A DNA stretch of 64,000 bases from Nocardioides cavernae (lineage in GTDB: Bacteria > Actinomycetota > Actinomycetes > Propionibacteriales > Nocardioidaceae). Both the position numbers and the translations under genes were made by a program. Positions 55,555 to 62,779 of this stretch are shown piece by piece. The notes under the pieces were generated by a model. It made no database searches. It saw nothing but the letters and a program-made list of their open reading frames with translations, and was not told the origin of the DNA. Each line of letters opens with the position of its first letter. The first letter of the stretch is position 1. Location of the stretch: positions 248,001 to 312,000 of the forward strand of contig NZ_JACCBW010000004.1 in the NCBI RefSeq assembly GCF_013410035.1, in the 5' to 3' direction.

Positions 55555-56310
55555 TCAGCGGGTGGCGATGACGTGCAGCTGCGCGGCGAGGGGGAGGTAC
55601 TCGGGGCGCGTCGCGACGGCACGCTCGAGCTCGACGAGCGCGGCGGTGGCGCCGGGCTCGAGGTCGAGCAGGCTGCCCGGCACGAGGTCGGCGAAGACGC
55701 GCACCGCCTCGACGGTGCCCGGCCGCAGGCCGGCCGCGCCGAGGAGGGCGCACAGCTCGTCGTGGGTGAAGCGGTGGCCGCCGCGACCGGTGGCGCCGGA
55801 CGCTCCGTCGCCGTCGAGCAGCTCGCGGGCCGCCTGGAAGTGGCCCGCCATGGCGCGGGCCACCACGGCCGCGTGGCGCTGGGCGACGAGCAGGCTGAGG
55901 TGGCCGCCCGGGCGCAGCACCCCGGCGATGGCGGCGAGGGACGCCGCCGGGTCGTCGACCATCTCCAGCACGCCGTGGCAGAGCACCAGGTCGGCCTGGT
56001 CGACCAGCACCGACAGGTCGGCGAGGTCTCCCTGCTGACCGCTGACGCGGTCGGCGACGCCGCGCTCGCGAGCGCGCCGGTCCAGCGCGGCCAGGGCGTC
56101 CGGGCTCGGGTCGATGACCTGCACGGCGTGGCCGAGCTCGGCCAGCGACACGGCGAAGCCTCCGGTGCCGCCGCCGATGTCCACGATGCGCGCCTGCGGG
56201 GCCTCGGGCCCGGCACCGTCCAGCACCCGGCGTACGCCGTCCCACACCACGCCGGTGCGGACGGACTGGCGGCGCTCACTGGCAGAGGAGCTCGCGGACG
56301 GCTGGGCCAT
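55555..56310 (-). CDS. SAM-dependent methyltransferase
   Basis: A 251-residue class I methyltransferase. The SAM loop is IVDIGGGTGGFAVSLAELG (about residues 42-60), with VIDPSPDALAAL as motif II and LVLCHGVLEMVDDP as motif IV. The overall arrangement resembles CmoM/SmtA-type tRNA or small molecule methyltransferases, but the substrate cannot be assigned. It sits between dinB and the third DnaE, yet has its own TAGGGT box, so it may be independent of the SOS response. Confidence 0.88.
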   Translation of the reverse strand: MAQPSASSSASERRQSVRTGVVWDGVRRVLDGAGPEAPQARIVDIGGGTGGFAVSLAELGHAVQVIDPSPDALAALDRRARERGVADRVSGQQGDLADLSVLVDQADLVLCHGVLEMVDDPAASLAAIAGVLRPGGHLSLLVAQRHAAVVARAMAGHFQAARELLDGDGASGATGRGGHRFTHDELCALLGAAGLRPGTVEAVRVFADLVPGSLLDLEPGATAALVELERAVATRPEYLPLAAQLHVIATR

Positions 56311-56317
56311 GGGCGCA

Positions 56318-56323
56318 ACCCTA
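56318..56323 (-). promoter_or_regulatory. -10 box of the methyltransferase gene
   Basis: TAGGGT on the minus strand, 7 nt before the ATG at 56310. Spacing again suggests a leaderless transcript. It lies in the 43-bp gap after the third DnaE gene. Confidence 0.4.
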
Positions 56324-56353
56324 GTGGCTGGGCGTCGGCCGTCCGGGGCCGTG

Positions 56354-59300
56354 TCACCCCGGGCTCCCGGGGCTGCGGTGCCAGAGGTGCCGGGCGACGT
56401 CCTTGGCCGGGTCGCCGGCCGGCTGCACGTCGGCGTAGGGCGACACCCGAAAACCGCTCGTGTGGACCTGCACCCGTCGCCGCGCCGGTGCGTCGGCGCC
56501 GGCGGTCGTCGCGGTCGCCGTGGTCGCCATGTTCGCCGTGCTCGTCCCGGGGACCCCGGCCAGCTCGGTGCGGACCACCTCGATGCCCTCCTCGCTCGTG
56601 CGGGCCCGGGCCCACCGGGCGTGCAGCGCGGGCAGCTCCCACGCCCCGGTCGCGCGCAACGACACCCCGCGGGGGCCGGTGCGTCGCAGCTCGCCGCGCA
56701 CGAGGAGCAGCCACGACGAGAAGACCGCCGCCGCGTAGGGGCCCTGCGCGTCCTCGAAGAACGTGGCGTCCACGGGTCCCGTGCCGTCGTCGAGCGTCAG
56801 GAACACGACCCGCCGGCCCGACCGGATCGGCGGCGTCTGGGTGGCCACCTTGACCCCGGCCACGAGCAGCTCGGCGCGACTGCGGCGGCGCAGGAGGTCG
56901 CGGCTGCGGGTGACGCCGAGCGCGTCGAGGAACGGGTCGTAGGGGGTCACCGCGTGCTGGCTCACGTCGAGCCCGAGGATCTCCAGCTCGGCGCGCATCC
57001 GCTCCAGCGTCGTCATCTCGGGCAGACCGGTCGGCCGCTCCCCCGGCTCCCCCGGCTCGTCCCCCAGCCGGAGGGTGAGCTGCACGGAGTCGGCCTCGGC
57101 GACGGGCCGCGCCGCGCGTGACTGTGCGGCGGCGCGCGCCCAGACGCCGCCGTCGGCGAGCGCGTGGCGTTCGGTCGCGGCCGAGCCCTCGCGCACGGTG
57201 GCGTCGATGCTGTTGCGGGCAGCGGCCTCGGATGCGGCGGTGGAGGCGGCGGGCGTCGACGGGACGTGCGTACGCCGGCTGCCGAGGCCGCGTGCGCGCG
57301 ACGCCCGGTCGAGCGCCCGCGCGTGGAGGTCGAGCTCGGCGACCTGGAGCAGCAGGTCGCGTCGGGTGACACGCCCGCGGCGGTGGACCGCCTGCTCGCC
57401 GGCGCCGATGGCGTACACCCCGTCGAAGCCGCCGGCGAGCACCAGCCGCTCCAGGATCGGACGGGCGACCCGGGCGCGGCGGAAGAAGTCGGAGAGCGAC
57501 GCGTAGGGGGCACCTGCGCGCGCCTCGACGATGCGGGCCACCTCGGCGCCGCTGATGCCCTTGACGTCGGCGAGGGACAGCCGGATCGCGTGGCCCGCCT
57601 CGCCGTGACCACCCGCGACGCCCCGCTCGACCACGTAGGCCGCGGCGCTCGCGTTGACGTCGAGACCGAGCACGCCGATGCCGAGCCGGCGGGCGTCGTC
57701 GAGGATCAGGCGCTTGGGGTACATCCCCGGGTCGTGGGTCAGCACGCCGGCCAGGAAGTGCGCCGGCCAGTGCGCCTTCAGCCACGCCGACTGGTAGGTC
57801 GGGAGCGCGAACGCCGCCGCGTGGGCCTTGCAGAAGCCGAAGGACGCGAACGCCTCGAGCACCGACCAGACCTGCTCGACGAGCGGGAGGGGGTAGCCCC
57901 GCCCGAGCGCGCGCGGGAAGAACCACGCGCGGGTCGCTGCCATGCCGTCGGGCCTGCCGAGCGCACGGCGCCTCTCGTCGCCCTCGGCGTTGGACACCCC
58001 GGCGAAGCGCGCGATGATCTCGATGACCTGCTCGTGGAAGACCACCACCCCGCGGGTGCCCTCGAGGATCGGCCGCAGGTCCTCGTGGAGGTAGGTCGCG
58101 GACGACCAGCCGTGCTTGACCTCGAGGTAGGGCGTGATCATGTCGCTCTTCACCGGCCCCGGCCGGAAGAGCGAGATGTCGGTGATGATGTCGTCGAAGG
58201 TCTCGATGCCGGACTTGCCGACGAGCTCACGCTGGCCGGGTGACTCGATCTGGAAGACGCCCAGGGTCTTCGCCTCGCTGATCATCGTGTAGGTCTCCGG
58301 GTCGTCGAAGGGCACCTGCGCCTCGTCGTCGAGGTCGATGCTCACACCGTCGACGCGCGCGACCTCGGCGACGGCGTGGGCCATCGCGGACTGCATGCGG
58401 ATGCCGAGGACGTCGAGCTTGAGCAGGCCGAGCTCCTCGACGTCGTCCTTGTCGAACTGGCTCATCGGGAAGCCCGCCCACGACGCCTCCACGGGCGTGC
58501 GGTCGAGGAGGGTCGCGTCGGAGAGGAGCACGCCGCACGGGTGCACGGCGATGTGGCGGGGCAGGCCGTCGAGCCGCTCGACGAGCCCGAGGAAGCGGTC
58601 GAGCCCGCCGTCGCCGAGGCCGCTGGCGCGCAGCTCGGGCAGGTCGCGCAGCGCCATCCGCGCGTCGCGTGCCCGGACGTGCGGGAACGCCTTGGCGATG
58701 GCGTCGACCTCGCCCGGCGGCATCCCGAGGGCGGCGCCGACGTCGCGCACCGCGTGCCGGACGCGGTAGGTGTCCATCATCGACACGCACACGCACCGCT
58801 CGCCGCCGAAGCGGTCGAGGATCGCGCGGTAGACCTCCTCGCGCCGGGCGGACTCGACGTCGACGTCGATGTCGGGCAGCGAGGTGCGCAGGGGCGAGAG
58901 GAACCGCTCCATCAGGAGCCCGTGGCGGACGGGGTCGACACCGGAGACGCCGAGCAGGTAGTTGACCAGGCTCCCGGCGCCGGACCCCCGCGCGGCGCGT
59001 CGCACACCCATGTCGGCGATCAGGTCGGTGACGTCGGCGACGGTGAGGAAGTAGGAGGCGTAGCCGAGCTGCCGGATCGCGTCGAGCTCGTCGTCGAGCC
59101 GCTTCCAGACGACGGCGGGCGGCCCGTTGCCGTAGCGCCGGCCGATGGCTCCCTCGCAGCGTTGCCGCAGGGCGGTGTCGGCCGAGGGTGCGCCCGGGTG
59201 CGACAGCGCGAGCTCGGGGAAGTGCACCTCCCCGATGCCGAGGTCGGCGCGCGGGTCGAGCGCGCACCGGTCGGCGACGGCGCGCGTGCGGGCGAGCAGC

Positions 59301-60226
59301 CGCCTGGCCTCCTCCCGGCTGTCCCCGAGCCCGGCGAGCCGGCACACCTCCTCGGCGACCTCGTGCATCTGCTTGCCGGACTTGAGGAAGCCCTCGGCGT
59401 TGCCGCGCGCGGCGCCCGGTCCGACGGTGCGCAGGCCGGCCGAGCCGAGCGGGACGAGCCGGCGGGCCGCGTCGAGCACGTCGATGGTCGGGGCGTCGAG
59501 GCGGTCGGCGTAGCGCACCGCGTTGGTCAGGACGGTGCCCAGCCGAGCCGTGCGGGCGATGCCGGCCATCCGGGCCGCGTGCGGGGACGTGCCCGGACCC
59601 CACTGACCCTGTCGTCCGCCGAGGCGGTGGGACACCAGCTCGACGACGAGGTTCTCCCGGGGCACGACCTCGCGCCAGGGGGCGATCGCCGCCAGCCCCA
59701 GGTCGTCACGGCGCCGGGTCGCGGCGACCCCCAGCTCGGACGACGGCCCAAGGAGCACGAGCACGTCGCCACCCCCGACGTGGGGCGCCAGGACGTCGAG
59801 CGTGGCGACCGGTCGGCCTCGCTCGCCCGACAGGTGGACCGCGGAGACCATCCGGCACAGCGCGGCCCACCCGGCGCGGGCGCTGGCCAGGAACGTCACC
59901 CGTGCGTGACCGCCCTCCTGCACCGACAGGTCGCGGACCGCTCCGCCGCGGGCGGGCGTACGGCGGGGGCCGGGCCGTGCCGGCACGCCGGACACCGCGG
60001 CGGAGGGGGCGACGGCGAGCTCCACGCCCAGCACCGGACGGATGCCCGCGCGCCTCGCGGCACGGACGAACTTCACCGCGCCGTAGGTGCCGTCCCGGTC
60101 GGTCAGGGCGAGCGTGTCCATCTCCTGCTCCGCGGCGCGCTCCACCAGCACGTCCGGGTGTGACGCGCCGTACTGCAGGGAGAAGCCGGAGGCGACGTGG
60201 AGGTGGACGAAGGGGTCGGGTGACAC
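56354..60226 (-). CDS. Third DnaE-type polymerase alpha subunit (SOS cassette)
   Basis: A 1290-residue C-family DNA polymerase, longer than DnaE1 or typical DnaE2. Catalytic aspartates are kept: PDIDVDVESARREEV (451-465) and LLKLDVLGIR (601-610). RGSGAGSLVNYLLG, FHEQVIEIIARFAGVS and FCKAHAAAFALPTYQSAWLK are polymerase motifs. The PHP domain opens with FVHLHVASGFSLQYG, lacking the second His pair found in DnaE1. Three low-complexity inserts (about 72-98, 985-1060 and 1235-1260) explain the extra length. The C-terminal OB fold (VVFLTLDDGTGPVDATFFED) is present. GTG start, 12 bp after the HEPN gene. It is likely error-prone and damage-induced. Confidence 0.93.
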   Translation of the reverse strand: MSPDPFVHLHVASGFSLQYGASHPDVLVERAAEQEMDTLALTDRDGTYGAVKFVRAARRAGIRPVLGVELAVAPSAAVSGVPARPGPRRTPARGGAVRDLSVQEGGHARVTFLASARAGWAALCRMVSAVHLSGERGRPVATLDVLAPHVGGGDVLVLLGPSSELGVAATRRRDDLGLAAIAPWREVVPRENLVVELVSHRLGGRQGQWGPGTSPHAARMAGIARTARLGTVLTNAVRYADRLDAPTIDVLDAARRLVPLGSAGLRTVGPGAARGNAEGFLKSGKQMHEVAEEVCRLAGLGDSREEARRLLARTRAVADRCALDPRADLGIGEVHFPELALSHPGAPSADTALRQRCEGAIGRRYGNGPPAVVWKRLDDELDAIRQLGYASYFLTVADVTDLIADMGVRRAARGSGAGSLVNYLLGVSGVDPVRHGLLMERFLSPLRTSLPDIDVDVESARREEVYRAILDRFGGERCVCVSMMDTYRVRHAVRDVGAALGMPPGEVDAIAKAFPHVRARDARMALRDLPELRASGLGDGGLDRFLGLVERLDGLPRHIAVHPCGVLLSDATLLDRTPVEASWAGFPMSQFDKDDVEELGLLKLDVLGIRMQSAMAHAVAEVARVDGVSIDLDDEAQVPFDDPETYTMISEAKTLGVFQIESPGQRELVGKSGIETFDDIITDISLFRPGPVKSDMITPYLEVKHGWSSATYLHEDLRPILEGTRGVVVFHEQVIEIIARFAGVSNAEGDERRRALGRPDGMAATRAWFFPRALGRGYPLPLVEQVWSVLEAFASFGFCKAHAAAFALPTYQSAWLKAHWPAHFLAGVLTHDPGMYPKRLILDDARRLGIGVLGLDVNASAAAYVVERGVAGGHGEAGHAIRLSLADVKGISGAEVARIVEARAGAPYASLSDFFRRARVARPILERLVLAGGFDGVYAIGAGEQAVHRRGRVTRRDLLLQVAELDLHARALDRASRARGLGSRRTHVPSTPAASTAASEAAARNSIDATVREGSAATERHALADGGVWARAAAQSRAARPVAEADSVQLTLRLGDEPGEPGERPTGLPEMTTLERMRAELEILGLDVSQHAVTPYDPFLDALGVTRSRDLLRRRSRAELLVAGVKVATQTPPIRSGRRVVFLTLDDGTGPVDATFFEDAQGPYAAAVFSSWLLLVRGELRRTGPRGVSLRATGAWELPALHARWARARTSEEGIEVVRTELAGVPGTSTANMATTATATTAGADAPARRRVQVHTSGFRVSPYADVQPAGDPAKDVARHLWHRSPGSPG

Positions 60227-60238
60227 CTCGACCCCGGG

Positions 60239-60649
60239 TCAGGCGACGCTGGCGTGCGGCACGAGCCCGAGCGACTGCTCCACCACGGCGAGGAACCGGT
60301 CGGAGTCGCGGACCAGATCGTCGGCCTCCCGCTCGGTGACCGCGCGGGTGGAGCCCGCCTCCGCGGCGGCCCGCTTGGCCGCGCCGGCGGCGAAGAAGGT
60401 GGCCCACTCGGACAGCTCGGGTGCCACCTCCGTCAGCAGGACCCAGGCGTTCTTCTGCCGTCGTCCTCGTGGCGCCGGACGTGCGCGGGCGGCGAGTAGC
60501 GCTGCGGCCGCGCAGAGCGCCGCCACGTGTGCACAGGCGTAGCGGGTCGGGACGTCACGGGCCGTGATCGCGTCGTGGAGCGAGGTCGCGGAGCGCTCGA
60601 GGTAGTGGTGGGCCGTGGCCGGGAGCAGGTGGGGGTTGGGTGCGTGCAT
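60239..60649 (-). CDS. SAV_6107-family HEPN protein
   Basis: A 136-residue helical protein matching the SAV_6107 HEPN family of actinobacteria. RYACAHVAALCAAAALLAARAR (key RxxxxH: Arg38 and His43) fits the HEPN RNase motif Rx4-6H. The Ala/Arg-rich helices and an Arg-rich loop (RPAPRGRRQKN) follow. HEPN proteins often cleave RNA or pair with nucleotidyltransferases, but SAV_6107 proteins are uncharacterised and no partner is seen. GGAGG lies upstream of the ATG and overlaps the DUF6504 stop codon. It lies 12 bp before the third DnaE. Confidence 0.88.
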   Translation of the reverse strand: MHAPNPHLLPATAHHYLERSATSLHDAITARDVPTRYACAHVAALCAAAALLAARARPAPRGRRQKNAWVLLTEVAPELSEWATFFAAGAAKRAAAEAGSTRAVTEREADDLVRDSDRFLAVVEQSLGLVPHASVA

Positions 60650-60661
60650 CGTCGTCCCTCC

Positions 60662-60982
60662 TCAGTCCAGGCAGCCGACGAGCTGCCAGCGCCCGTCGGT
60701 CCAGTCGAAGGACAGGTCGAACACCCCGTAGGTGTCCAGCTCGCGACCGCGCCCGGCCTCGACGCGCCACAGCTCACGCTCGGCGACGAGGTCGGTGGCG
60801 AGCTCGGTGGTCGGGCAGGTGGTCGGGTCGCTCGCCCGGTCCACGCCCTGCCACCACGGACCCGTCTCCACCCAGTGCGCGACCACGGCGCGCACCTTCC
60901 ACAGCCGGCCCCGCCACAGGAACTGGTCGGGGTCCTCCGCCTCGCCTCGTCGCACCTCGACGGGGTCGTCGTACTGCCTCAT
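60662..60982 (-). CDS. DUF6504 protein
   Basis: A 106-residue soluble protein with the pattern of DUF6504: FLWRGRLWKVRAVVAHWVET, GPWW and RVEAGRGRELDTYGVFDLSF. Trp-rich and acidic/basic mixed, with no known catalytic motif. It is the first gene after the LexA box, 80 nt downstream, and has a GGAGG site 5 nt before the ATG. Synteny with HEPN, DnaE and DinB suggests an accessory role in DNA damage tolerance (inference). Confidence 0.88.
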   Translation of the reverse strand: MRQYDDPVEVRRGEAEDPDQFLWRGRLWKVRAVVAHWVETGPWWQGVDRASDPTTCPTTELATDLVAERELWRVEAGRGRELDTYGVFDLSFDWTDGRWQLVGCLD

Positions 60983-61062
60983 CGCGCCTCCTCGCTCGTC
61001 CGTCGACCCCGGGGCCGACCCGGGTGGCGGTGGGGGTCGAGGTCACCGCCACCCGGGTCGCA

Positions 61063-61078
61063 TCGAACATCTGTTCGA
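61063..61078. promoter_or_regulatory. LexA SOS box, perfect palindrome
   Basis: TCGAACATCTGTTCGA is a perfect 16-bp match to the actinobacterial/Gram-positive LexA consensus (CGAAC-N4-GTTCG), flanked by further symmetric bases. It lies between the promoter hexamers (61091-61118) and the DUF6504 start, so LexA would block transcription of the DUF6504-HEPN-DnaE run. It is the only such box I found in the window. Confidence 0.92.
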
Positions 61079-61087
61079 ACACCACGA

Positions 61088-61118
61088 ACGGTACTACCCG
61101 GCACCGACAGCGCGTCAA
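61088..61118 (-). promoter_or_regulatory. Promoter of the SOS cassette
   Basis: Minus strand: TTGACG (61118-61113), 16 nt, TAGTAC (61096-61091); an alternative -10 is TACCGT (61093-61088) with a 19-nt spacer. Transcription would start near 61082, just at or before the LexA box. The leader to DUF6504 is about 100 nt. Confidence 0.55.
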
Positions 61119-61158
61119 GGCATGTCGGCAGGTGGCCCAGGAGTGGGCGGCCGGAGCC

Positions 61159-61626
61159 TCAGGCGCGGCGGAGGTAGGCCGTGGTCTCGCGCCGCCAGAG
61201 GAAGAACAGGAGCACCAGGCCCTCGACGATGACGAGGGCGGAGAGCACCACGAAGATCGCCGGCAGGTGGTTGTCGAGGCAGATGGCCCCCACCAGCACG
61301 CCCACGCCCGCGGTCGCGGTGAGCACGAGCCGGGTCCACCCGTGGCCGCCGAGGAAGAACGAGCCCAGCACCACGGCCAGCGCGGCGAAGCCGACGAACG
61401 CCACCACGGACAGCGCGACGAACCCGGGGACGATCTGGTCGTCGCGGAGGGCCGCGATGCCGCCCTCGGCGAGGATCACCTGCGCGCGCTCGTTGCCCCG
61501 GGCCCAGCCGATGATGACGTCGTCGCGCAGCAGCCAGATCAGCACCGTGATGACCCCGGAGGTCGCCACGATGAGGCCCAGCACCCGCATGCTGTTGACC
61601 ACGGATCCGGGCAGGTCGCGCGCCAT
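61159..61626 (-). CDS. Four-helix membrane protein of unknown function
   Basis: A 155-residue protein with four hydrophobic segments (about 13-34, 67-90, 99-117 and 122-143). The loop after helix 1 contains the charged RDDVIIGWARGNERAQ; the tail WRRETTAYLRRA is basic. I do not recognise a named family with certainty. GGGGAGA lies 8 nt upstream of the ATG at 61626. It is divergent from the YbaK-like gene, with 48 bp between starts. Confidence 0.75.
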   Translation of the reverse strand: MARDLPGSVVNSMRVLGLIVATSGVITVLIWLLRDDVIIGWARGNERAQVILAEGGIAALRDDQIVPGFVALSVVAFVGFAALAVVLGSFFLGGHGWTRLVLTATAGVGVLVGAICLDNHLPAIFVVLSALVIVEGLVLLFFLWRRETTAYLRRA

Positions 61627-61662
61627 CTGTTGTCTCCCCTGAGGCTCGTCGTCGTTCGTCGC

Positions 61663-61668
61663 TAGGCT
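61663..61668 (+). promoter_or_regulatory. -10 box of the second YbaK-like gene
   Basis: TAGGCT on the plus strand, 6 nt (CGCATC) before the ATG at 61675. Leaderless architecture. Confidence 0.5.
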
Positions 61669-61674
61669 CGCATC

Positions 61675-62148
61675 ATGTCGAGCGAGCACCCATCCATCAC
61701 CTCATTTCGAGGCGACCTCTCCCGACGCGGCGGCACCGGGGACGTGGTCATCCTGCCCGACAGCGCCCACACCGCGGCACTCGCCGCCGCGGCGCTGGAC
61801 TGCGAGGTCGGCGCCATCGCCAACAGCCTGCTGTTCGACGCCGGGGGCGAGCCCGTCCTTATCCTCACCTCGGGCGCCCACCGCGTCGACACGGCGGCGG
61901 TCGCGGAGCGCATCGGGGTCGAGCGGCTGCAGCGGGCCGACCCCGACTTCGTACGACGCCACACCGGACAGGTGATCGGCGGCGTCTCCCCCATCGACCA
62001 CCCCGCCCCGATCCGCACCTGGATCGACCCGTGGCTGCGTCGCCACGAGGTCGTGTGGGCGGCCGCCGGACACCCGGCGGCGGTGTTCTCCACGACCTAC
62101 GACGAGCTGGTCGCGATGACCGGCGCCGTCGAGGTCCAGGTCGACTGA
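61675..62148 (+). CDS. YbaK/prolyl-tRNA editing-domain protein (second copy)
   Basis: A 157-residue YbaK-fold protein. CEVGAIANSLLFDAGGEPVLILTSGAHRVD and VIGGVSPIDHPAPIRTWIDPWL (key GGVSP) fit the family. Unlike the gene at 18808-19323, the Lys of the catalytic region is Asn here (IANSLLF), placing it in another subgroup, perhaps editing a different mischarged tRNA. It is the first gene of a probable two-gene run; DUF4126 starts 11 nt after its stop. Confidence 0.9.
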   Translation: MSSEHPSITSFRGDLSRRGGTGDVVILPDSAHTAALAAAALDCEVGAIANSLLFDAGGEPVLILTSGAHRVDTAAVAERIGVERLQRADPDFVRRHTGQVIGGVSPIDHPAPIRTWIDPWLRRHEVVWAAAGHPAAVFSTTYDELVAMTGAVEVQVD

Positions 62149-62159
62149 GGAGCAGCACC

Positions 62160-62750
62160 GTGGACGCACTCGCACTGACCTTCTCCAGCGGCTGGGCGAG
62201 CGGCGTCAACGCCTACCTCGTGGTCCTCGTGCTCGGGATCGCGGACCGGGTCGGCTCGTTCGGCGACATCCCGGACGTGCTGGGTCGCTGGGACGTGCTC
62301 GCCGCGGCCGGCTTCCTCTACGCGATGGAGTTCGTCGCCGACAAGATCCCCTACATCGACTCGACCTGGGACGCGATCTCCACGGCCGTCCGACCGACGG
62401 CGGGTGCCGTGATCGGCGTGCTGCTCGCCGGGGACGCCTCGACCCTCGACCAGGCGGTCCTCGGCGTCGTCGGCGGCGGCACCGCGCTGCTGAGCCACCT
62501 CGCCAAGGCCGGTGGCCGCCTGGCCATCAACTCCTCCCCCGAGCCCGTCACCAACGTGCTGGCGAGCCTGACCGAGGACGCCGCCGTGCTCGGCGTCGTC
62601 TGGTTCTCCCTCGAGCACCCGCAGGCCGCCGCCGCGCTCGCCGGCGTGCTCCTGCTCCTCGGCCTGGTCGTCCTGCTCCTCGTCGCCCGTCTCGTGCGTC
62701 GCGGGTGGCGCCGCTGGAAGAGGCAGGAGCCGCTGCACCGGGTCGCCTGA
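62160..62750 (+). CDS. DUF4126 membrane protein
   Basis: A 196-residue protein with several membrane segments. SGWASGVNAYLVVLVLGIADR, LGRWDVLAAAGFLYAMEFVADKIPYIDS (key E-F-x-A-D-K-I-P) and RPTAGAVIGVLLAGD are typical of DUF4126. The C-terminal helix ends in VRRGWRRWKRQEP. Function unknown. GTG start with GAGGAGC 7 nt upstream. Confidence 0.9.
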   Translation: MDALALTFSSGWASGVNAYLVVLVLGIADRVGSFGDIPDVLGRWDVLAAAGFLYAMEFVADKIPYIDSTWDAISTAVRPTAGAVIGVLLAGDASTLDQAVLGVVGGGTALLSHLAKAGGRLAINSSPEPVTNVLASLTEDAAVLGVVWFSLEHPQAAAALAGVLLLLGLVVLLLVARLVRRGWRRWKRQEPLHRVA

Positions 62751-62767
62751 GCACGCCGCGGTGCGCC

Positions 62768-62773
62768 TAGGGT
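62768..62773 (+). promoter_or_regulatory. -10 box of the FAD oxidoreductase gene
   Basis: TAGGGT on the plus strand, 6 nt (TCCCCC) before the GTG at 62780. It lies just 17 nt after the DUF4126 stop, so the oxidoreductase has its own promoter. Confidence 0.5.
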
Positions 62774-62779
62774 TCCCCC

